Below are positions 8,815 through 15,890 of a DNA stretch of 64,000 nucleotides, one piece after another (within the stretch, counting starts at the first letter, position 1; the number at the start of each line of letters is the position of its first letter). A model generated the notes under the pieces. That model saw nothing but the letters and a program-made list of their open reading frames with translations, searched no databases and had not been told where the DNA came from. Both the position numbers and the translations under genes were made by a program. Source of the DNA: an uncultured Gilliamella sp. Lineage in GTDB: Bacteria; Pseudomonadota; Gammaproteobacteria; Enterobacterales; Orbaceae. Location: assembly GCA_946482005.1 (NCBI GenBank), contig CAMLPV010000010.1, positions 40,853 to 104,852 of the forward strand, written 5' to 3'.

Positions 8815-9449
8815 AACAGTTGATTTATCCCATTATTTTTTGCTTAGCTGTATTAGGGAATATTAACAATGCAATTGCAGATACTTTTAAAAATGAACTC
8901 AAGCATTATAAAAAAATAGATCTACCTTACACTTCCAATGACATAACTAAATATTATTGGGAAGATGAAGCAGGAGGATTACATATATCACCAAACTCCA
9001 AAATGCCATTCAGATTTTCGGCTAAAGAGTTCTCTTATAAACCAAGCTTAGTTAGAATCCCATTAAAATATTCTTTTTATTTTCCTGCTGTTTATTTTAA
9101 TTATAAAAATATTACTTATAAAGGTATTATCTTTATGACACATATCGATAATGATGAACCAATATTTTATTTTCAATTAAATAGTTATGATAAAAAAGGT
9201 AATTTTATTGATGCAATTATGTTAGATGAAAGATATTCAGCTGAGGGAGAGGTATTAAGATGGAGTGATTTTAAAATACTTACTAATGGACAAATAACAG
9301 TCAATCAAATGGAGCAAATGCTTATTGATGATGATATGGAGTTTAAGAATGGAGATATTCATTTTCTCACAAAGAATATATATCAAATGAGTTCAACTGG
9401 TATTTTTAAAAAGGTCAAAGAAACTATTATCTATGACCGATATAATTAA
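8811..9449 (+). CDS. Exported immunity-like protein (family B)
   Basis: A 212-aa protein with a signal peptide (about residues 1-23, cleavage after NNAIA), so probably periplasmic. The body is rich in beta-forming residues, with LNSYDKKGNFIDAIML near the centre. That stretch resembles the corresponding part of the proteins at 14351-14950 and 15891-17330. Its ATG overlaps the TGA of the peptidase-like remnant, the usual arrangement of an effector followed by its immunity gene. A periplasmic location fits protection against a cell-wall peptidase. No known domain is recognised. Confidence 0.6.
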   Translation: MKQLIYPIIFCLAVLGNINNAIADTFKNELKHYKKIDLPYTSNDITKYYWEDEAGGLHISPNSKMPFRFSAKEFSYKPSLVRIPLKYSFYFPAVYFNYKNITYKGIIFMTHIDNDEPIFYFQLNSYDKKGNFIDAIMLDERYSAEGEVLRWSDFKILTNGQITVNQMEQMLIDDDMEFKNGDIHFLTKNIYQMSSTGIFKKVKETIIYDRYN

Positions 9450-9512
9450 AGCGTAAAAATATAATAATTAAATATTAATAAAGAGTTAATCAAGATTTTA
9501 GGGAAATATGCA

Positions 9513-10112
9513 ATGAAAATATCTTATTCTTTAGGCTTGTTATTATTAATATACACATCATTTTGTTATAGTGACACCTATATTATTGATGAAAAATATA
9601 CAGGTGCACCATTTGTGAAAGATGGTGATATGTCCGGATGTGGTTTTAATTATGATTATTGGCAAGATTTAACAAATGAAGAACGAAAATTGGAGGCAGA
9701 GCGTTGCTCTTTAAACACCACTAAATTTAATTTTAATAAACTCTATGATTTAATCGATAAAAAAACGGTCATCTATCGTGATGGCGATTTTGAACTTATT
9801 ATGGACAGAAAGCATCAAGAATCTGATAAAAAAGATAAAATAATTTATGATTATAATAATCCAATTCATGACATAGTTTATGAAATAGATTTATCTTTAG
9901 TTTACAAAAAGGAAATTAAAAGTAGGATAAGTTTAGCAAGCTATTCTTATAATTCTGATCGTGCTTTTTACCTAAATAGTCAATACTACTATTTTGATGC
10001 TAGCGGAGATATCTACATAATTTCATTCAAAGAATACAGTGAAAATATTAAAGATATAAATCATATTCATTATAAAATAGATAAAGATAATTTAAAGTTT
10101 ATTAAGTTATGA
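9513..10112 (+). CDS. Exported immunity-like protein (family A, divergent member)
   Basis: A 199-aa protein with a signal peptide ending near FCYS (residue 20). It shares a scaffold with the three larger proteins downstream: an opening like YxIxxKYxGxPF, a Cys and a YW motif (NYDYWQDLTNEER), another Cys (RCSLNTTKFNF), then LYDLIDKKTVIYRDGDFEL, and an ending like HYKIDKDNLKFI. It lacks their C-terminal extension with extra cysteines. The two conserved cysteines could form a periplasmic disulfide. It carries a different leader from the tandem copies and no stem-loop upstream. The function is inferred from context. Confidence 0.6.
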   Translation: MKISYSLGLLLLIYTSFCYSDTYIIDEKYTGAPFVKDGDMSGCGFNYDYWQDLTNEERKLEAERCSLNTTKFNFNKLYDLIDKKTVIYRDGDFELIMDRKHQESDKKDKIIYDYNNPIHDIVYEIDLSLVYKKEIKSRISLASYSYNSDRAFYLNSQYYYFDASGDIYIISFKEYSENIKDINHIHYKIDKDNLKFIKL

Positions 10113-10624
10113 TGATTAAAAATCAAATCAACAATTCAAAACTTAATTGCTATTACGATATATATGATTTTATAGAATGAAAAAGATCAAAGCATAAAAC
10201 ACCTAATTTATCTTATTATTTGCTTAGTTGTGATAGAGAATATTAACAATGCAATTGCAGATACTTTTAAAAATGAACTCAAGTATTATAAAAAAGTAAA
10301 CTTGCCCTATTGCTCTAAATTTTTATAAAAATTCTATTACTGGGCGGAATATAAATTATATTTTTCTTCTGATTTTCTATATAACCATCTATTAGATAAG
10401 ACTTTCATAATACTTGGTTCTCAAATTATATTAGTAATAATCAATTCAACACATTGAAACATAGAAAAATTATAAGAAAAATTACAAGATATTTTAAATT
10501 ATTAGAATCTAGATCCTACTAATACAAAAATAGGAAATTTTATAATGGTTAGTAATATTTCTATTAACTCATAATTTAACCAGTACGTCGGATTTAATAT
10601 AATAAAAAGTTAGCTAATTATAGA
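10113..10624 (+). pseudogene. Remnant of a family-B immunity gene and surrounding debris
   Basis: From about 10165 the sequence resembles the region just before the frameshift in effector copy A (GAATGA, then AAGATCAA). It then jumps directly into the signal-peptide region of the 8811-type gene at 10194. The expected start codon there is ATA instead of ATG. Close similarity runs through TAACAATGCAATTGCAGATA and on to about 10300, with an in-frame TAA near 10325. After roughly 10345 no similarity was found. This is a deletion-fused, dead copy. The rest of the gap holds no recognisable gene. Confidence 0.65.
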
Positions 10625-10657
10625 GAAAAAGTTGTGATTTTTAAACGCAACTTTTTC
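10625..10657 (+). promoter_or_regulatory. Leader stem-loop of immunity tandem copy I
   Basis: Arms GAAAAAGTTGTG and CGCAACTTTTTC pair over 12 positions with one G-U pair and a 9-base loop. It ends 29 bases before the ATG at 10687 and precedes AATAAGGAAAGG. It could be an intrinsic terminator for the upstream region or a 5' leader structure. Confidence 0.6.
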
Positions 10658-10686
10658 AAAAATAAGGAAAGGATTAAGGTTAACAG

Positions 10687-11679
10687 ATGAAATACTCACA
10701 TTATCTAGCATCATTATGTTTATTATTTAGCACATATTGTTACAGTCAGCATTATCAAATAGAGGATAAATATCGTGGCGATCCATTGTTTAGAAAAATC
10801 GACATGAATAAATTAGAAAAAGATTGTACTTATCCACCAAATTATTGGCAATTAAGTGACTCAAAACGAGAAGAAATAGATAAACTTTGCCCTTTAAATA
10901 ATCTCAAATTTGATTTGAGAGGATTATATAAATTTATTTATAAAGAGCCAGTAATCCTCTATAACGGAAAAGATTTTCAACTGACATTAAGTATGTCAGA
11001 AAATAATGAAAATAATGATATTGAATCTGATGGCACTATTTATGGAGGTGATATATTTCTATCAATAGTTAAAGATAATATTGTAAAAGATAAAATTTAT
11101 TTGGCTAATAATTATATTAATCTTTCTGATTTTGCAGCTGCTTACCAACATTATTTTATATCCCCAGAGGGAGAGATAAATACATTATATTTGATAGAGG
11201 TAGAAGAAGGTATTTCTCCAATGTTTTGGAAACACTATAAAATTGATAATCAAAAAATGAAGTTTGTACTTCAGGATATGTTAGTCAATGTTACAGATGG
11301 CGTACAATATCAAATCATTTATCCAAATCAATTTAATATTATTTCGAATAAACCAGTCAAAAAAATCGATTCACAAGAACTTAAATTATGTGAAGATGAA
11401 TATGACAAAGAAGAATATCATAGTTGCTATATAGATGTTTATAAACATTACAATAATAGATTAAAAAAAAAAATTAACTTATTGAATAAAAATAACAATA
11501 CAATAAAAAAATCTTATTTAAAATTACAGCAAAAAATGGCTTCAAGTTGTTTAGAATTACCACCCCCAGTTTCTGGTAATAGAGGAGAGACAGATCCTTA
11601 TTTATCTAAAGTTATGTTTTGTTTAATTCAAAATTATAAACAAGAAATAACCAATATTGAAAAACAACTCGCTCCCTAA
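10687..11679 (+). CDS. Exported immunity-like protein (family A), tandem copy I
   Basis: A 330-aa protein with a signal peptide (MKYSHYLASLCLLFSTYCYS). The mature part begins YQIEDKYRGDPLFRKIDMNK and carries paired cysteines (DCTYPPNYWQ; KLCPLNNLKF), a beta-rich middle and FISPEGEINTL. WKHYKIDNQKMKF follows, then a C-terminal helical part with further cysteines (LKLCEDEYDKEEYHSCY; SSCLELPPP; FCLIQN). It shares its leader and signal peptide almost exactly with the next two genes, but the mature protein is clearly diverged from them. It is probably periplasmic and stabilised by disulfides. The immunity role is inferred from neighbours and tandem arrangement. Confidence 0.6.
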   Translation: MKYSHYLASLCLLFSTYCYSQHYQIEDKYRGDPLFRKIDMNKLEKDCTYPPNYWQLSDSKREEIDKLCPLNNLKFDLRGLYKFIYKEPVILYNGKDFQLTLSMSENNENNDIESDGTIYGGDIFLSIVKDNIVKDKIYLANNYINLSDFAAAYQHYFISPEGEINTLYLIEVEEGISPMFWKHYKIDNQKMKFVLQDMLVNVTDGVQYQIIYPNQFNIISNKPVKKIDSQELKLCEDEYDKEEYHSCYIDVYKHYNNRLKKKINLLNKNNNTIKKSYLKLQQKMASSCLELPPPVSGNRGETDPYLSKVMFCLIQNYKQEITNIEKQLAP

Positions 11680-11743
11680 TCTGAAAGTTGGATCTGGGAG
11701 TATGAAATTATAAAAATGATAAATAAAATTAAATAATTATATA

Positions 11744-11776
11744 GAAAAAGTTGTGATTTTTACACGCAAATTTTTA
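11744..11776 (+). promoter_or_regulatory. Leader stem-loop of immunity tandem copy II
   Basis: Arms GAAAAAGTTGTG and CGCAAATTTTTA flank a 9-base loop. Compared with copy I the right arm has C-to-A changes that break two G-C pairs, so the stem is weaker. It ends 29 bases before the ATG at 11806. Confidence 0.5.
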
Positions 11777-11805
11777 AAAAATAAGGAAATAATTAAGGTT
11801 AACAG

Positions 11806-12879
11806 ATGAAATACTCACATTATCTAGCATCATTATGTTTATTATTTAGCACATATTGTTACAGTCAGGATTATCAAATAGAAGACAAATATCGTGGCGA
11901 TTCATTTTTAAGAAAAATTGACATGAATAAATTAAGAAAAGATTGTACCTATCCTCCAAATTATCGGCAATTGAGCGAATATGAACAAAAAAAAATATAT
12001 GATAATTGTCCATTACGCAGTCTTGAATTTGATTTTACAAGTTTACATGAATTTATTTATAAAGAGCCAGTAGTCATTTATAACGGAAAAGATTTTCAAC
12101 TGACTTTGAGTATGCCAGTATCTGAATGGGAATATGAAAATGATGTTGGTCCAGAATGGATACTTGAGCGTGAAATATCCCTATCAATAATTAATAACAA
12201 TATCGTAAAAGATAAGATTTATTTAGCCAATAATTTTATTGATCTTACTTTATACAAAGATTATACCGAGTATACTTACACTAGGAATATTTTCCCATAT
12301 AATTATATATCTCCACAAGGTGATAGCTTTAGCTTTCAGGAGCATACTGAATTTTCTCATGGCGAAATGGCTTACCTATATTATTATATATCTCCACAGG
12401 GTGATATATATACTTTATCCTTATTAGAAACAGATGATGGAATAATACCTCAAACGTGGAAGCATTATCAAATCGATACAGAAACGATGAAATTTAAACT
12501 AATTCAAATTGATAGAGGAAAGGTTAAAATTAACTTGCCTGATAATTTTACTGTATATTCCGATCCAGATCACATCGCTAACTATAAAAGTGAAGAGTTT
12601 AAAAAATGTTTAAAAGATAGAACAAATGAAGGGTGTTTTGACTCAGAAATTTATCTTTATTATCTGGATCAATTAAAACCAAAAATGGAGTTACTGGCTA
12701 AACAACAAAAACACAAAAAAAATAATTTTTCACTATTTAAACAACAATTGGATAAAAAATGTTTAGATAAACTGAACCCTTTTGGTGATGATGATGACCT
12801 TAATTGGTATATTGATACTACTCTATATTCATGTGAAATAGATGGCTTTAAAGAAGAGTTATCACATGTTGAAAAATAA
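11806..12879 (+). CDS. Exported immunity-like protein (family A), tandem copy II
   Basis: A 357-aa secreted protein with the same signal peptide as copy I. It is nearly identical to copy III over most of its length. It contains an internal duplication absent from copy I: YNYISPQGDSFSF followed about 30 residues later by YYYISPQGDIYTL. Cysteines are at DCTYPPN, DNCPLRS, KKCLKDR, EGCFDSE, KKCLDKL and SCEIDG. It ends at VEK because CAA has become TAA. Copy III continues with QLAH and copy I with QLAP, so four residues are lost here. This is probably harmless, leaving a functional gene. Confidence 0.6.
   Translation: MKYSHYLASLCLLFSTYCYSQDYQIEDKYRGDSFLRKIDMNKLRKDCTYPPNYRQLSEYEQKKIYDNCPLRSLEFDFTSLHEFIYKEPVVIYNGKDFQLTLSMPVSEWEYENDVGPEWILEREISLSIINNNIVKDKIYLANNFIDLTLYKDYTEYTYTRNIFPYNYISPQGDSFSFQEHTEFSHGEMAYLYYYISPQGDIYTLSLLETDDGIIPQTWKHYQIDTETMKFKLIQIDRGKVKINLPDNFTVYSDPDHIANYKSEEFKKCLKDRTNEGCFDSEIYLYYLDQLKPKMELLAKQQKHKKNNFSLFKQQLDKKCLDKLNPFGDDDDLNWYIDTTLYSCEIDGFKEELSHVEK
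11841..12711 (+). repeat. Near-perfect direct repeat, first copy
   Basis: This block recurs at an offset of 1196 bp (13037-13907). By eye the two copies match without change across some 870 bp. Differences appear just before it (in the signal-peptide codons) and after it (from about 12712). This pattern indicates recent duplication or gene conversion between copies II and III. Confidence 0.75.
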
Positions 12880-12938
12880 CTCGCTAGCAATAAGTTGGAT
12901 TTAAAAGAAAAAAATTAAAAAATTTAGATAATTATAGA

Positions 12939-12972
12939 GAAAAAGTTGTGATTTTTTAAACGCAAATTTTTC
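12939..12972 (+). promoter_or_regulatory. Leader stem-loop of immunity tandem copy III
   Basis: Arms GAAAAAGTTGTG and CGCAAATTTTTC flank a 10-base loop. It has the same inner C-to-A change as copy II but keeps the terminal C. It ends 29 bases before the ATG at 13002. Confidence 0.5.
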
Positions 12973-13001
12973 AAAAATAAGGAAATAATTAAGGTTAACA
13001 G

Positions 13002-14087
13002 ATGAAATATTCACATTATCTAGTATCATTATGTTTATTATTTAGCACATATTGTTACAGTCAGGATTATCAAATAGAAGACAAATATCGTGGCGATTCA
13101 TTTTTAAGAAAAATTGACATGAATAAATTAAGAAAAGATTGTACCTATCCTCCAAATTATCGGCAATTGAGCGAATATGAACAAAAAAAAATATATGATA
13201 ATTGTCCATTACGCAGTCTTGAATTTGATTTTACAAGTTTACATGAATTTATTTATAAAGAGCCAGTAGTCATTTATAACGGAAAAGATTTTCAACTGAC
13301 TTTGAGTATGCCAGTATCTGAATGGGAATATGAAAATGATGTTGGTCCAGAATGGATACTTGAGCGTGAAATATCCCTATCAATAATTAATAACAATATC
13401 GTAAAAGATAAGATTTATTTAGCCAATAATTTTATTGATCTTACTTTATACAAAGATTATACCGAGTATACTTACACTAGGAATATTTTCCCATATAATT
13501 ATATATCTCCACAAGGTGATAGCTTTAGCTTTCAGGAGCATACTGAATTTTCTCATGGCGAAATGGCTTACCTATATTATTATATATCTCCACAGGGTGA
13601 TATATATACTTTATCCTTATTAGAAACAGATGATGGAATAATACCTCAAACGTGGAAGCATTATCAAATCGATACAGAAACGATGAAATTTAAACTAATT
13701 CAAATTGATAGAGGAAAGGTTAAAATTAACTTGCCTGATAATTTTACTGTATATTCCGATCCAGATCACATCGCTAACTATAAAAGTGAAGAGTTTAAAA
13801 AATGTTTAAAAGATAGAACAAATGAAGGGTGTTTTGACTCAGAAATTTATCTTTATTATCTGGATCAATTAAAACCAAAAATGGAGTTACTGGCTAAACA
13901 ACAAAAACGTAAAAAAAATAGTTTTTCACTATTTAAACAGCAATTGGATAAAAAATGTCTAGATAAACTAAACCCTTTTGGTGATGATAATGGCCTTAAT
14001 TGGTATATTGATACTACTCTATATGTATGTGAAATAGAAGGATTTAAAGAAGTGTTATCGCTTGTTGAAAAACAACTCGCTCACTAG
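13002..14087 (+). CDS. Exported immunity-like protein (family A), tandem copy III
   Basis: A 361-aa protein with the same architecture as copy II: signal peptide (MKYSHYLVSLCLLFSTYCYS), KYRGDSFLRKIDMNK opening, duplicated ISPQGD segment and cysteine-rich C-terminal part. It differs from copy II at one signal-peptide residue (A to V) and at a few positions near the C terminus (QKRKKNSF against QKHKKNNF; DDNGLN against DDDDLN; YVCEIEGFKEVLSLVE). It keeps the full C terminus QLAH. Copies diverging only at their ends suggest either that the sequence is under homogenising exchange or that duplication is recent. Confidence 0.6.
   Translation: MKYSHYLVSLCLLFSTYCYSQDYQIEDKYRGDSFLRKIDMNKLRKDCTYPPNYRQLSEYEQKKIYDNCPLRSLEFDFTSLHEFIYKEPVVIYNGKDFQLTLSMPVSEWEYENDVGPEWILEREISLSIINNNIVKDKIYLANNFIDLTLYKDYTEYTYTRNIFPYNYISPQGDSFSFQEHTEFSHGEMAYLYYYISPQGDIYTLSLLETDDGIIPQTWKHYQIDTETMKFKLIQIDRGKVKINLPDNFTVYSDPDHIANYKSEEFKKCLKDRTNEGCFDSEIYLYYLDQLKPKMELLAKQQKRKKNSFSLFKQQLDKKCLDKLNPFGDDNGLNWYIDTTLYVCEIEGFKEVLSLVEKQLAH
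13037..13907 (+). repeat. Near-perfect direct repeat, second copy
   Basis: Partner of the block at 11841-12711, offset 1196 bp. It covers most of the coding sequence of tandem copy III. Confidence 0.75.
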
Positions 14088-14140
14088 TCAGAAAGTTGGA
14101 TTTGGAAGAATAATATAATAAACAAAGTTAGATGATTCCA

Positions 14141-14173
14141 GAAAAAAGTTGCTATTTTTACTAGCAATTTTTC
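14141..14173 (+). promoter_or_regulatory. Leader stem-loop of truncated tandem copy IV
   Basis: Here the stem is rebuilt from different bases: TTGCTA pairs with TAGCAA around the loop TTTTTAC, continued by A-T pairs. In copy I the same positions are TTGTG and CGCAA. Both arms changed together, which keeps the stem. The element stands 30 bases before the remnant ATG at 14204. Confidence 0.6.
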
Positions 14174-14203
14174 AAAAATAAGGAAAGGATTAACGGTTAA
14201 CAG

Positions 14204-14272
14204 ATGAAATACTCACATTATCTAGTACCACCTTGTTTACTATTCAGCATCTACAATCAATTCTATTTGTAG
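14204..14272 (+). pseudogene. Truncated family-A immunity gene, tandem copy IV
   Basis: The leader, ribosome site and start are those of copies I-III, and the first eight codons encode MKYSHYLV. The signal peptide then degrades (PPCLLFSIYNQ) and a TAG ends the frame after 22 codons. No later part of the gene is found before the next gene at 14351. It is a dead fragment showing that the array once had a fourth member or that copying was incomplete. Confidence 0.7.
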
Positions 14273-14350
14273 TTTTAATCATTATCTGGTAGTGAATAAA
14301 GGTATAACTATAAATGATATATAATAATTTTAACAGTGTAAGCATGAAAT

Positions 14351-14950
14351 ATGATCAAGATTAAGCGGTTTGGTATTTTTTTTGTAGTAACTTTATTAGT
14401 TTTTCAAGTTAAAGCCCAAGATAAATTAAGTAATAAAATTCTTTATGAGTTTAAAGAATATTCATCAAAGGTCTCATCCCCTGAATATACGTTAAAAAAT
14501 TTTTTCAATGATAATCATGTTGTTTATGATGAAAATAATCCATTAAATTCACTTTTTCAACCAAATACCCCATTGAATAGTATGGTTAATCATAGAAAAC
14601 CTTATACAGGTGAAGCTAAATTTTTTAAAGAAATACATCTGGATAAAAATTTAAAAATTTTGCTCTTTGCATATTTAGATATTGATTATCAAGATTCATA
14701 TTTAAATTTATTTACAATCGAAATGCAGATTTTTGATAGAAATTATAATTTTATAGACAAAATAATTGTTGTCGATGGGGCTTTAGCAGAATGTTCAATT
14801 AATAAAAGAATTCGTTTATATAAAAATAGAAATTTTGAAATTATAGAAAAAGAAATATGCTTAGATATAGAAGAAAATGATAGATTATTATCGGAACAAA
14901 CTAAAGTAACTTATTATTACATTGATAAAAATGGGGAAATACATAATTGA
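14351..14950 (+). CDS. Exported immunity-like protein (family B)
   Basis: A 199-aa protein with a signal peptide (about residues 1-22, ending VKAQ), so periplasmic. The mature part has a repeated NxPLNS pattern (DENNPLNSLF; NTPLNSM), then YLNLFTIEMQIFDRNYNFID and YYYIDKNGEI at the end. These last segments resemble the middle of the protein at 15891-17330 and more weakly the one at 8811-9449. Only two cysteines are present in the mature part (AECSINK; KEICLD). No known domain is recognised. Its placement among other immunity-like genes is the reason for the call. Confidence 0.5.
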   Translation: MIKIKRFGIFFVVTLLVFQVKAQDKLSNKILYEFKEYSSKVSSPEYTLKNFFNDNHVVYDENNPLNSLFQPNTPLNSMVNHRKPYTGEAKFFKEIHLDKNLKILLFAYLDIDYQDSYLNLFTIEMQIFDRNYNFIDKIIVVDGALAECSINKRIRLYKNRNFEIIEKEICLDIEENDRLLSEQTKVTYYYIDKNGEIHN

Positions 14951-15092
14951 TAAAAAAGTAAATTTTATGATTTTTATGACCAAACAAAATATTTACTTTT
15001 TTAGAAAAAGACAGATTATCATCTGCAATATCTAGAGGATTAAATCAACAATTAAATTTGTTAGGTCACTCAATATTATGTGATAAAAAATG

Positions 15093-15224
15093 TTAGGTTT
15101 GAGTTATACCTTAAAAGGAAAAAAATACTTTTTAAACCATATTCCAAAAGAAACTACAAATCACGATCATCATTTACATGTTCAATATTATGATATGAAG
15201 AAAGTTAAGGAAATCAAAGAATGA
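15093..15224 (+). pseudogene. C-terminal tail of a second peptidase-like effector, copy B
   Basis: An in-frame stretch encodes LGLSYTLKGKKYFLNHIPKE and then NHDHHLHVQYYDMKKVKE before a TGA. It matches the tail of copy A (8680-8814) codon by codon but without its frameshift, and shows the H-rich metal-site-like motif HDHHLH. Upstream, 14951-15092 holds only a weak trace (SRGLNQQLNLLGHS in one frame). The TGA overlaps the next gene's ATG (ATGA), as in copy A. A toxin gene body has therefore been lost while its tail and the coupled downstream gene remain. Confidence 0.7.
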
Positions 15225-15769
15225 AACAGTTAATTTATCTGATTATTATCTGTTTTATTGTGTTTGTAAACGTTAATAAAGCAATTGCAAATACTATAAA
15301 AAATGAAATCTTAATAACCAACTCGTTTACTGGTGAAAAATTAATATCAAGTAAAGAATTTGTACAATCTGTAAATAGAACTTGTGAAGATGATGACACA
15401 TGTACTCTTTCGAAGATAAAAAAAAGTTATTATCAGCAATTTCGTGACCTAAACAATGATGAAATAACTATATCGAAACTTAAGAATAATATTGAATTAA
15501 AATTAAAAAAAGAAGAAACTCAAAACGAATTTTTAATAACTATCGAATTAATCTCATATAAGAATAATAAAAAAGTGGATTCTTTAATATGTTATGAATA
15601 CAAAAATAATCCAAATGATAGTTTGGCCGTAGAAAAACTGTATTATCTAGAAGATTATAATTTATGGACACTGTATTTTATTTATGATTTAGAATCCACA
15701 ACTACTGGAAGTTGGATTAAATATAAAATTAATCCCGAAACAGGAAAATTTGGGTTAGATAATAAATAA
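15221..15769 (+). CDS. Exported immunity-like protein, chimeric between families
   Basis: A 182-aa protein. The signal-peptide region (MKQLIYLIIICFIVFVNVNK and AIAN) matches the family-B gene at 8811 at both DNA and protein level. The mature body then differs, with a Cys pair (NRTCEDDDTC) and an ending GSWIKYKINPETGKFGLD. That ending resembles WKHYxIDxxxMKF in family A. The gene therefore looks like a new immunity body joined to a resident start module. It is translationally coupled to effector tail copy B. Confidence 0.55.
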   Translation: MKQLIYLIIICFIVFVNVNKAIANTIKNEILITNSFTGEKLISSKEFVQSVNRTCEDDDTCTLSKIKKSYYQQFRDLNNDEITISKLKNNIELKLKKEETQNEFLITIELISYKNNKKVDSLICYEYKNNPNDSLAVEKLYYLEDYNLWTLYFIYDLESTTTGSWIKYKINPETGKFGLDNK

Positions 15770-15890
15770 CTTACCAATTGGTTTTATTAAAGTTTTACTT
15801 TACATGTAAAGCATGTATGTAAAAATACATATTAATTGAGTTTAGTTAGCAAAATATACCTAATCTATGATTTACGATGAAAGAACCATT

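Noticed and set aside
12239..12427. Small hydrophobic frame inside tandem copy II (and the identical one in copy III at 13435)
   Set aside because: Overlaps the confident exported protein in another frame; its conservation follows from the DNA identity of the two copies.
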